From Kordiimonas sp. SCSIO 12610 (lineage in GTDB: Bacteria > Pseudomonadota > Alphaproteobacteria > Sphingomonadales > Kordiimonadaceae), in contig NZ_CP073747.1 of the NCBI RefSeq assembly GCF_024398015.1, positions 2,663,001 through 2,727,000 on the forward strand: a stretch of DNA of 64,000 nucleotides, given 5' to 3'. How positions within the stretch are numbered: position 1 is the first letter of the stretch; every line of letters starts with the position of its first letter. The position numbers and the translations under genes are program-made. This document shows positions 51,665 through 59,007 of the stretch, piece after piece. The notes beneath the pieces were generated by a model, which was not told the origin of the DNA, ran no database searches, and was given only the letters and a program-made list of their open reading frames with translations.

Positions 51665-53050
51665 TCAAAAGTTAGCCGTGATCTGTGTATAAGCATAAAA
51701 TGTGTTCTGATCTGGTGAGGCCGATGGCGCTTCTAGCAGGAAGCGGCCATGATCCAGGTAAGCTGCTCCAATTTCGAGACTTATATTTCCCGGCAACAGA
51801 GCGTATCGCATGCTAGCTTCAATTTGATGGCCAATACTGCTTCCAGCGCTACCTGTTGGATCCACTAATCCAACTGTCAGTAGTGCGTCTTGAGAGGACG
51901 CTAAAAATGCAGCCCTGTAGCCTAAAAATGCACGCCAACGATCAGAGGGATTGATTTCAAAACGGATTCCGGGTGAGTTGATATTGCTCCGAGCAAGTGG
52001 TCCAAAAATGCCGGTTGGGCCGAACTCAAAACGACGGGCGCCAAAGAGAGTCTCAAAACGACCATTATCATTGTCGAAAGGGTCATTGTCACCACTGGCA
52101 AAGTCATATTGGAAGACGATGCGTGATTTCCAAGCATTATCAAACGTGTATCCCAAATGGGCATGATAAAAATGAGCAAGTTGTTTGAGTGCGAGGGCTG
52201 TAGGAGCTGACGAGAAAGCAGCTTTTCCAAATTGAATAGCTGTTTCTAATTCATAATCAATCACACCAACAGCTTTGTCCCTAAATAGTCTGAAGCCAGG
52301 AGTGTAAAGGTTGCGGTCTCTCGTCTGCAAGTCGGCGCGATCATCTTCCTGCAAGCCGAATATATAGAACTCGCTATTCAGACCATTGATAAAATTTGGT
52401 ATTGCCAATACCAGACCCCAAAAACGGACATTGAAATTCTCTCGATCAAAAACAACGTCATTACCGAGAAGATCATTTTTAGAGGAAGGCAGGCGATCTA
52501 CAGGCAAAGTATAAAATGCTTGCAGAGTGTCCTCTTTAGGGCCTTGCCATGTGATATGCAGCCCATTGAAACCGTTAATTGTATTTCGAAAGCCATTGCG
52601 AGCTGCAAGGCGTCGACTCCCCGCGTCGATAGTTATTCTGCCAAGAGAGATGTCTAATGCATCCCCGGCAACAATAGCATTTCCTTGTCTCCAACCTACA
52701 TAAGCCTGCAACAACTCAAATGGATTAACATCATCTGTACCGATAGGAGTTTCACTATCCGCTAACTGTTGGCGCGAGTCTTGAAGTTCCCCACCAATAT
52801 AGAAATTTCCCAAACTATATCGAGCACTAAGCAGGAAACGTTCGACGAGGATTTGGTCTGAACCTGTTTGATTTGCCCTGAAGCGACCATCTAATAATTC
52901 ATATCGTATACGGTAAGTTGCTGTAATGTCCAAGCCACTCTCTTTCCCGACATAGTCATTAAGTCTAAGCGGTTCTTGTCCAAAAGCGGAATTATGAGGG
53001 TGCAATAAAGAAACAAGAAGGCTAAGTTTGAGAGCAAATACGCGATACAT
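51665..53050 (-). CDS. Alginate-export-family outer-membrane beta-barrel protein
   Basis: The 461-aa protein has a signal peptide (to about residue 24) and an Alginate_exp-type barrel: DITATYRIRYELLDGRFRAN, QILVERFLLSARYSLGNFYI, SLGRITIDAGSRRLAARNGF, NTINGFNGLHITW, and alternating strands ending in QNTFYAYTQITANF with C-terminal Phe. Such porins let anions or small organics pass the outer membrane; alginate transport itself is not implied. It follows the YeeE/YedE permease genes by 12 bp, so it may provide the outer-membrane step for the sulfur compound those permeases import. Confidence 0.82.
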   Translation of the reverse strand: MYRVFALKLSLLVSLLHPHNSAFGQEPLRLNDYVGKESGLDITATYRIRYELLDGRFRANQTGSDQILVERFLLSARYSLGNFYIGGELQDSRQQLADSETPIGTDDVNPFELLQAYVGWRQGNAIVAGDALDISLGRITIDAGSRRLAARNGFRNTINGFNGLHITWQGPKEDTLQAFYTLPVDRLPSSKNDLLGNDVVFDRENFNVRFWGLVLAIPNFINGLNSEFYIFGLQEDDRADLQTRDRNLYTPGFRLFRDKAVGVIDYELETAIQFGKAAFSSAPTALALKQLAHFYHAHLGYTFDNAWKSRIVFQYDFASGDNDPFDNDNGRFETLFGARRFEFGPTGIFGPLARSNINSPGIRFEINPSDRWRAFLGYRAAFLASSQDALLTVGLVDPTGSAGSSIGHQIEASMRYALLPGNISLEIGAAYLDHGRFLLEAPSASPDQNTFYAYTQITANF

Positions 53051-53062
53051 GAATGGAGAATC

Positions 53063-53494
53063 CTATTCAAGAAATTGCAAGCTTGGTTTTTGCCCCCTCA
53101 GACGAGCAATAAACATCCCGGCAAGCATTGAGAATACAAAGAGTGCTGCTTGCTCCGGTGCAGCTGTGAGCGCAGCAATTGCTGGCCCGGGACACAAGCC
53201 AACCAACCCCCAGCCAATCCCAAAACAGGTGGCACCAATAATTAGGTCATGATCGACATCAGTACGGTTGGGAATTAAGAACTCTCCAGCATACAGAGGA
53301 TTTGTGCGTTTTGTTATGAGCCTAAAGCCTATCAAATTAACACTGACAGCACCAGCCATAACAAAGGCGAGGCTTGGATCCCAGTTTCCAAAGACATCGA
53401 GAAATCTAATCACTTTTTGAGGGTTAATCATCTCGGAAACGATAAGGCCAAAGCTGAACAAGAGACCTGCTGAGAATGTAATTATATGCCTCAT
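53063..53494 (-). CDS. YeeE/YedE-family sulfur transporter half (second half)
   Basis: The 143-aa membrane protein has four helices and the family motif DLIIGATCFGIGWGLVGLCP with GPAIAA. YeeE/TsuA proteins take up thiosulfate through Cys-containing motifs. This protein supplies the GLCPGP half; its partner at 53500 supplies the GGGCTSGHG half. Together they correspond to one full transporter split into two genes (PmpA/PmpB type). It begins 5 bp after its partner's stop. Split YeeE/YedE pairs are typical of SqrR/BigR regulons. Confidence 0.88.
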   Translation of the reverse strand: MRHIITFSAGLLFSFGLIVSEMINPQKVIRFLDVFGNWDPSLAFVMAGAVSVNLIGFRLITKRTNPLYAGEFLIPNRTDVDHDLIIGATCFGIGWGLVGLCPGPAIAALTAAPEQAALFVFSMLAGMFIARLRGQKPSLQFLE

Positions 53495-53499
53495 AACTA

Positions 53500-53931
53500 T
53501 TATCCAATATCAAATGTTCGAACAATCAAGACTGTGATTATTGCTACTGCCATAAAGATTGCCGTCGCAGCAATGGAACGTCTGGATAATCTTGCTAGGC
53601 CACAAACACCGTGACCTGAGGTGCAACCACCTCCACGCGCCGTTCCAAAGCCAACAAACAGGCCAGATATAATCATAACAATAGTGTCTGTCTTCATTAC
53701 GACCGTTGGGGCTGTGCCCTGAGCAAGATAGTAAAAGAGTGGGGCGGTTATTACGCCCGCTATGAATGTTAGACGCCATATATTATTTGAGGCCCAGCTC
53801 TGAGAAAAAGGCGGAAGCAGGTTGGATACAATGCCGCTAACACCCATGACACGACCATTGCTCACCATCAGCATGATGGCAGCAATACCAATCATCGCAC
53901 CGCCTATCGTTGCCGCTATGTATTGATGCAT
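53500..53931 (-). CDS. YeeE/YedE-family sulfur transporter half (first half)
   Basis: ATG 53931 (MHQYIAATIGGAMIGIAAIM) has a strong AAGGAG site 8 bp before it; an ATG at 54003 would add a polar leader and is rejected. The 143-aa protein has four helices and the conserved Cys motif GFGTARGGGCTSGHGVCGLA. With the next gene it forms a split YeeE/TsuA-type importer for thiosulfate or another sulfane-sulfur compound. It is the first gene of an operon continuing with its partner, the alginate-export-type porin and the secreted DUF442 protein. A Crp/Fnr-type regulator is divergent upstream. Confidence 0.88.
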   Translation of the reverse strand: MHQYIAATIGGAMIGIAAIMLMVSNGRVMGVSGIVSNLLPPFSQSWASNNIWRLTFIAGVITAPLFYYLAQGTAPTVVMKTDTIVMIISGLFVGFGTARGGGCTSGHGVCGLARLSRRSIAATAIFMAVAIITVLIVRTFDIG

Positions 53932-53990
53932 GACGTTGAACTCCTTCACTTTCTTTACCGACACAATATGGGAAGGCCAATCCATTGACT

Positions 53991-54003
53991 GTGACTTTGT
54001 CAC
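53991..54003. promoter_or_regulatory. Short inverted repeat GTGACTTTGTCAC in the divergent promoter region
   Basis: Five-base arms GTGAC and GTCAC flank TTT, with TGTGA as in CRP-type half sites. It lies 60 bp upstream of the permease operon and 63 bp upstream of the Crp/Fnr-type regulator, so it could be that protein's operator. A 13-bp site is short, so chance is possible. Confidence 0.35.
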
Positions 54004-54066
54004 CTAGATTATGCAATTGTATATGCTTATATGGGGAAAACACACAAACCAACTAAAGGATGAAAA

Positions 54067-54696
54067 ATGGCTATGACAATAGGGATACCTCAATGTCTGA
54101 CAAACATGGAAAGAGTAAACATGCCAAAGGACACGGTGGTGTTTGAGCCTGGTGCAAACTGTAATCAGTTTGCGTTCATCCTATCAGGCAAGATACGGGT
54201 TGATCTTCTCAGTCGCCGCGGTAAGCCTGTAATGCTGTATCGCTTTGGCGGAGGTGAAACGTGTATCCTTACCACTGCATGTCTGTTGAGCGGCGATGAC
54301 TATAACGCAGTTGCAACAATTGAAGAGAATGTTGAGGCGATTGTTGTACCAGCAACTCAATTTAAAAACCTATTAGCGTCATCACCGGAGTTTCGAAATG
54401 TGGTCTTCAATTCTTTTGCAGACCGCCTTTCGAGCATGATGGTCAAAATTGATGAGATTGCATTTGTGCCTGTTGAACACAGAATAGCTGACCGATTGAT
54501 GCAACTATATAAAGGCGATGCAGAGCCAATCAACATAACCCACGAGCAACTAGCATCAGACGTTGGAACTGCGCGTGAAGTGGTCTCCAGAAAGCTAAAG
54601 TCTTGGGAGAGAGGTGGCTTGATCACACAAGAGAGAGGAAAGCTAAGCATCACGAGTCTGAACAATGTTAAGAAAATTGCTATGGAAAGTGACTAA
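54067..54696 (+). CDS. Crp/Fnr-family transcriptional regulator
   Basis: The 209-aa protein has an N-terminal cyclic-nucleotide-type sensor domain (KDTVVFEPGANCNQFAFILS, RRGKPVMLYRFGGGETCILT, TACLLSGDDYNAVA) and a C-terminal Crp winged helix (ITHEQLASDVGTAREVVSRK, GGLITQERGKLSI). Two Cys in the sensor (GETCILTTACLL) are close together and could take part in redox or persulfide sensing. It lacks the N-terminal Cys cluster of oxygen-sensing FNR. It is divergent from the YeeE/YedE operon and upstream of a DUF2892 gene. AAAGGA supports the start. Confidence 0.9.
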   Translation: MAMTIGIPQCLTNMERVNMPKDTVVFEPGANCNQFAFILSGKIRVDLLSRRGKPVMLYRFGGGETCILTTACLLSGDDYNAVATIEENVEAIVVPATQFKNLLASSPEFRNVVFNSFADRLSSMMVKIDEIAFVPVEHRIADRLMQLYKGDAEPINITHEQLASDVGTAREVVSRKLKSWERGGLITQERGKLSITSLNNVKKIAMESD

Positions 54697-54756
54697 GTCA
54701 CTGAAGGAATATCTTTAATTGGGTAACTACATGTTTATTCAGAAAAGGAGCTTATT

Positions 54757-54972
54757 ATGTTTAATGCAAATGTTGGGAATGTTGATCGTGGATTGCGGGC
54801 GGTCATTGGAGTGGGATTGATTGCAACACCGCTCCTTTCTCAGAATCTTATTGAACCAGGAACAGCTACTATCGTCAGTATAATTGCAGGGGCAATTCTG
54901 CTTACTACTTCAACAATGAAGTTTTGCCCAATTTACAAAATTTTCGGTTTGAAAACTTGCAACGACACGTAA
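54757..54972 (+). CDS. DUF2892 (YgaP-like) small membrane protein
   Basis: The 71-aa protein has two hydrophobic helices and the DUF2892 pattern: MFNANVGNVDRGLRAVIGVG, then a C-terminal MKFCPIYKIFGLKTC segment with the conserved Cys pair. In YgaP this region is a membrane domain attached to a rhodanese. Stand-alone copies are frequent beside sulfur-transfer genes. It has a strong AAGGAG site and follows the Crp/Fnr regulator by 60 bp. Confidence 0.88.
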   Translation: MFNANVGNVDRGLRAVIGVGLIATPLLSQNLIEPGTATIVSIIAGAILLTTSTMKFCPIYKIFGLKTCNDT

Positions 54973-55019
54973 AATGAAACCACAAGATTAAAATTTCTTC
55001 GGACACAATCTTCTATCTA

Positions 55020-55047
55020 GCGTAGCGGAATAACCATTCCGCTACGC
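55020..55047. terminator. Strong 12-bp hairpin after the DUF2892 gene
   Basis: Perfect arms GCGTAGCGGAAT and ATTCCGCTACGC flank an AACC loop, 48 bp after the stop. No T tract follows. It lies just before the left end of IS6 relic C. Confidence 0.6.
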
Positions 55048-55055
55048 GGTATTGG

Positions 55056-55788
55056 ATACTGTCAAAGAGTACTGTCAAAGCAAACTGATGTTGATCGGAA
55101 ATAGTCACTACCCTACCCTCATCAGATGAGCAAAAATCCATTTCGTTACTTCAAAACATCCCGCGAAGTTATCCAACTTGCAGTGATGATGTACATCCGT
55201 TTTCCACTTTCGCTTCGCAATGTCGAAGATTTGCTTCATGAGCGTGGAATTGACGTTTGTCATGAGAGCATCCGTCTTTTAGTTGATCGATTTGGAACGC
55301 TATTCGCAGGCGAAATTTTGGAAGCCTATGTTAGCAAGAAACGCTGCAAAGCTGGGGCTTTGAAGTTTTTAAAGAAAGCAATGAAAAGATATGGGGCACC
55401 GCAAACAGTAGTTACTGACAGACTAAAATCCTACGGTGCTGCCATGAAAGAATTGGGCAACAAGTATCAACAGAAAGTGGGTCAACACCTCAACAACAGA
55501 TGTGTTTGCGACGCAGACGTTTACGTCAAAATTCACAATTACCGTTCCGACGACAAGAACGAACCATGCTCAGATTCAGGCGAACGCGAAGCCTGCAGAA
55601 ATTCGCCTCGATGCATGCCTCACTGTAAAATTATTTTAATGGAGAACAAAACTTAAACAACCGAGATACTTTTAAGCGATTCCGATCCGATGCACTTTCG
55701 GAATGGTGTCAACTTGCGGAAATTACTGCATAAAATCTCACCAGAAAAGTGACATTTAAGACGAGTTAGTATTAAGCCGACAGCACCC
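55056..55788 (+). mobile_element. IS6-family insertion sequence, defective copy (relic C)
   Basis: This is the best-preserved copy. Its left end is doubled: TACTGTCAAAG occurs at 55057 and again at 55070. The transposase frame (55126-55656) has the HTH-like start KNPFRYFKTSREVIQLAVMM, YIRFPLSLRNVEDLLHERGI and FGTLFAGEI, then jumps to LEAYVSKKRCKAGALKFLKK. The part with the first catalytic Asp (WHLDE) is therefore deleted. The second Asp region (VVTDRLKSYGAAMKELGN) remains. The frame is then lost near NNRCVCDAD, and the rest (NSQLPFRRQERTMLRF) lies in another frame with the third catalytic Glu replaced. The right end is ATTAAGCCGACAGCACCC. Confidence 0.88.
55126..55656 (+). pseudogene. IS6-family transposase, internally deleted and frameshifted
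   Basis: The 176-aa frame covers transposase residues to about NNR and ends in frame-shifted sequence (CVCDADVYVKIHNYRSDDKN). It lacks the first Asp and the final Glu of the DDE triad. It is non-functional on its own; only a helper element could mobilise it. Confidence 0.85.
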
Positions 55789-55876
55789 ATCATCGTTTTG
55801 AAGTTTTAACAAAGTTTCGTGAAAGTGTTACAGAACTGCTTGACGGTGAAAAGTGAATGGCGTTAATTTGGCCTCG

Positions 55877-56236
55877 ATGAAGTTTATTACTAGACATATA
55901 GTAATTCTATCCATGCTAATTGGATTTGCAGCCCAATCCGTTTTGGCTTTGAATGCGGCTGGAACGATGATTTGCTGCGACCCCGAAATGAAAGCGATGA
56001 TGCAACAGCATGCTGATAGTGTGAGCGATTTAAGTATGTCTCAGGACATGCCGTGCCATGATATTGACCGTTCATGCAAAACATGCTGTATGGATGCCGT
56101 ACCGCAATCTTCGCTGATTGATCTAAGTACTGTGGTATCATTCCACTCGGTAATAAAGTCTCGGAAAGCAATACATTCGGATCAAATCCCAAATAGTATA
56201 TCAGCGGACTATATCCCCCCACCACCTAATGCCTGA
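55877..56236 (+). CDS. Small secreted Cys/His/Met-rich protein before the Cus efflux genes
   Basis: The 119-aa protein, started at ATG 55877, has a signal peptide (MKFITRHIVILSMLIGFAAQ) and a mature part rich in possible metal ligands: MICCDPEMKAMMQQH, MSQDMPCHDIDRSCKTCCMD. Its place directly upstream of a TolC-CusB-CusA set suggests a periplasmic copper/silver-binding or sensing role. It resembles in style the small Cys-rich proteins that open such operons, but I do not recognise a named family. An upstream GTG at 55853 is less likely. Confidence 0.65.
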   Translation: MKFITRHIVILSMLIGFAAQSVLALNAAGTMICCDPEMKAMMQQHADSVSDLSMSQDMPCHDIDRSCKTCCMDAVPQSSLIDLSTVVSFHSVIKSRKAIHSDQIPNSISADYIPPPPNA

Positions 56237-56293
56237 TTGAGTTCGATGTGCACTCAAATGAGTGCTGTTCAAATTTCAATCAAGGTAATTCCA

Positions 56294-57544
56294 ATGATAC
56301 AGAATATAGCGCCTGTTTTAGGCCTATTGTCAGCTATTGTAATCCCATCCATGACGCTGGCAGATGATACATTAAGCCTACATGAGGCTATTGAAATCGC
56401 ACGCAACGCCCACGATCCATCCGTAGAAGCAATTCGGGAACGAGCACTCGGTGAAGAAGAAGATAGCGTTTCCGCACGTGCGCTTCCAGACCCACGAATA
56501 GGTCTTGGCTTTGCAAATGTTCCAGTCGACGATTTTAGTCTAATCCGTGAACCCTTTACACAGTTGCAAGTGTCTGCTCGACAAGCCTTCCCTCGTGGTA
56601 ATACGCGCGCACTCAATGCACAGGAGCGTTCTATTCGATCACAGGATTATCGTGCACAGACCCAAATACAAATTGATACACTCGTAAGAGACGTATCAAT
56701 CGCATGGTTTAATGCTCATTATTCTCACACTGCTGAAGAGGAACTAAAGGCGCTGAACGCCCTTTTGAGTGAGTTGAATGCACAGCAAGAAAGTGACTTT
56801 GCCGCCAGTGGCACCGCAGCGCTTCAACGGCTTTACCGAACAGAGCTTGAGCAAGCGCTTATCGCAGATAGATTAGATGCCATAATCCAAGAGCGAGACA
56901 AGGCGGTAGAAGTGCTCGCGCGATACATTGGTCGCCCTGCAGCCAAACGCAATCTTGCCAAATATGCCTATCAAAATCGCCCTTTACTCAGCCAACCTCA
57001 GATTGAAGTAGCCCTAGAGAAAAATCCTGCAATTATTCGTATGGAACGACAGATTGATCTGGCGCGCAATGGTGCTGACCTCGCAAAGCAAGCTTACAAA
57101 CCTGAGTTCGGTGTAGAAGCACGATACGGCAGACGAGGCGCCGAAAGGTCTGATTTTGGTTCCTTGATGGTCACGTTTGACCTACCACTCTTCACTTCTA
57201 AACGACAAGACCCTGCACTCAGGGCTGCCAAACGACGTGAGCAGGCGGCAAGACTGGAACGCGACAGTTTGATCCGCGATTTAACCCAAGAAGCCCTTAC
57301 CTACGTTGCAACAATCGCTCGCTTGCGAAATCGTATTGAGCGGTTTGAAGGTGTGACGCTCGAACGTGCCAATGATGCCGTAACGGCAAGCCGGAACGCT
57401 TACGGTGCCGGTAATATTGATTTTGCCGAACTTGTCCGCGCAGAGATTGCGCTTAGAGATCTAAGACTTCGCCGTGCCACTCTTTACCGTGACCTTTATA
57501 TCGCCGAGGCCCAATTAAAATTCATCGTAGGAGAAGCGGCATGA
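56294..57544 (+). CDS. TolC-family outer-membrane efflux protein (CusC-like)
   Basis: ATG 56294 gives a signal peptide (MIQNIAPVLGLLSAIVIPSM) and is preceded by AAGG; an upstream TTG at 56237 is less likely. The 416-aa protein forms the outer-membrane channel of a tripartite efflux system. OEP-type repeats are visible: LSLHEAIEIARNAHDPSVEA, LPDPRIGLGFANVPVDDF, then long coiled-coil helices, with the second repeat near RMERQIDLARNGADLAKQAY. Its stop overlaps the adaptor start by 4 bp (ATGA). The substrate is assigned from CusA, not from this gene. Confidence 0.88.
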   Translation: MIQNIAPVLGLLSAIVIPSMTLADDTLSLHEAIEIARNAHDPSVEAIRERALGEEEDSVSARALPDPRIGLGFANVPVDDFSLIREPFTQLQVSARQAFPRGNTRALNAQERSIRSQDYRAQTQIQIDTLVRDVSIAWFNAHYSHTAEEELKALNALLSELNAQQESDFAASGTAALQRLYRTELEQALIADRLDAIIQERDKAVEVLARYIGRPAAKRNLAKYAYQNRPLLSQPQIEVALEKNPAIIRMERQIDLARNGADLAKQAYKPEFGVEARYGRRGAERSDFGSLMVTFDLPLFTSKRQDPALRAAKRREQAARLERDSLIRDLTQEALTYVATIARLRNRIERFEGVTLERANDAVTASRNAYGAGNIDFAELVRAEIALRDLRLRRATLYRDLYIAEAQLKFIVGEAA

Positions 57545-59007
57545 GTAAGAAAGCAATTATTGTTGGTAGCTTGCTGTTACTTGTAGGCTTGACGATTGGA
57601 AGCATTTTACCGTCACTGTTCAGTTCTGAAAGCCTAAGCGGCTCTAATAATTCTGGCGAACGCGAAATTGCTTATTGGGTTGCGCCAATGGATCCAAACT
57701 TCAGGCGCGATGCACCCGGAAAATCCCCAATGGGAATGGATTTGGTACCCGTTTATGCTGATGAGGCTGGCGGGCAAGCGGCTTATGATGGTGTAGAGAT
57801 TGATCCCCGTATTGTCGCAAATATCGGTGTTGAAACGGCCTCCGTTATCAGAGATACAAAAGCACCGACCATTCGTACAGTCGCGCATGTTGCGTATAAT
57901 GAGAAAGCAACTGCACACGTTCATGTACGTGCCAATGGTTGGATTGAAAAACTTCATGTACGGGCGGTTGGCGAGTCAGTTAAAGCAGGCGATCCGCTTT
58001 TTGATGTCTATTCACCTGAGTTGAACACGGCGCAAGCTGAATTTTTGCAAGCGGTATCATCAGGTAGAGGTGGTTTGGTGCGTTCTGCGGAAGAGCGCCT
58101 CATTGGACTTGGACTGTCCCGCGATGACATTGCGAAAATTCGCTCTTCAAAAGCAACGCAGTCAACAATGACCGTTCGCGCACCAATCAAAGGAGTGATA
58201 ACGGCCCTGAATGTATCTGACCAAGCCAGGGTCATGCTAGACCGCCCAACACTGACCCTTGTTGACTTGGATACAGTCTGGTTGCTAGCCGATGCATTCG
58301 AAGTTGATGTACCTCATATCCGTGAAGGCGCAGCGGTTCGTGTTTTCGATGTAAACACAGAAGAGCGCGTGGCTTCATCAAACGTAGATTATATATATCC
58401 TGACCTCAATATGCAGACTAGAACCAATCCTGTCCGTGTACTGCTTGATAATAAAAACAATCGCTTTAAACCGGGGCAATTTTTTAAAGTTGATATTGAG
58501 CGTAAGCGAATAGAAAATGCGCTTTTTGTGCCATCAACCGCGGTAATCCGGTTGGGTGATGGTAACCGCGTTATCCTGGCGGAAGGGGGCGGTCGTTTTA
58601 GGCCCGCTGAGGTCATGATTGGTGAGACAGTTGATGAATATACCCAAATTGTCGCTGGACTGAATGAAGGTGAAACAGTCGTTATCGGGAGCCAATTCCT
58701 GATTGATAGTGAAAGCAGTTTTACAGGCGCGCGCACCCGATTGACCACTGAAGAACCTGTGCTTGAAACGGAAGTGTTTGGCCGTGGTAATATTCTATCT
58801 CTTGATAAGGCGTCTCGCACAGTCACGATTAACCACCAGGCCATAGATGACTATGATTGGCCCGCAGGTGAGCGCGAATTTAGACTTTCCTCAAATGTTG
58901 TCGCTGAAGCCATTCCTGACAAAGCATCAATCCATTTCGGTATGGCAAGCAAGCCTGATGGCTCCGTCATTGTTACAGTTATTCATGTGATGGGAGAAAA
59001 TCAATGA
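57541..59007 (+). CDS. RND efflux periplasmic adaptor with metal-binding N-terminus and CusF-like C-terminus (CusB-like)
   Basis: The 488-aa membrane-fusion protein has an N-terminal membrane anchor, a heavy-metal-binding domain (YWVAPMDPNFRRDAPGKSPM, GMDLVPVY), hairpin and lipoyl regions (HVRANGWIEKLHVRAVGES, GDPLFDVYSPELNTAQAEFL) and beta-barrel domains to about residue 405. Residues about 410-488 form a CusF-like domain (GNILSLDKASRTVTINHQAI). This keeps the His and Trp of the CusF copper site, but the two Met ligands of the WPAMTM motif are replaced (WPAGEREF). Coupling with the TolC and CusA genes is by 4-bp overlaps on both sides. Confidence 0.9.
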   Translation: MSKKAIIVGSLLLLVGLTIGSILPSLFSSESLSGSNNSGEREIAYWVAPMDPNFRRDAPGKSPMGMDLVPVYADEAGGQAAYDGVEIDPRIVANIGVETASVIRDTKAPTIRTVAHVAYNEKATAHVHVRANGWIEKLHVRAVGESVKAGDPLFDVYSPELNTAQAEFLQAVSSGRGGLVRSAEERLIGLGLSRDDIAKIRSSKATQSTMTVRAPIKGVITALNVSDQARVMLDRPTLTLVDLDTVWLLADAFEVDVPHIREGAAVRVFDVNTEERVASSNVDYIYPDLNMQTRTNPVRVLLDNKNNRFKPGQFFKVDIERKRIENALFVPSTAVIRLGDGNRVILAEGGGRFRPAEVMIGETVDEYTQIVAGLNEGETVVIGSQFLIDSESSFTGARTRLTTEEPVLETEVFGRGNILSLDKASRTVTINHQAIDDYDWPAGEREFRLSSNVVAEAIPDKASIHFGMASKPDGSVIVTVIHVMGENQ

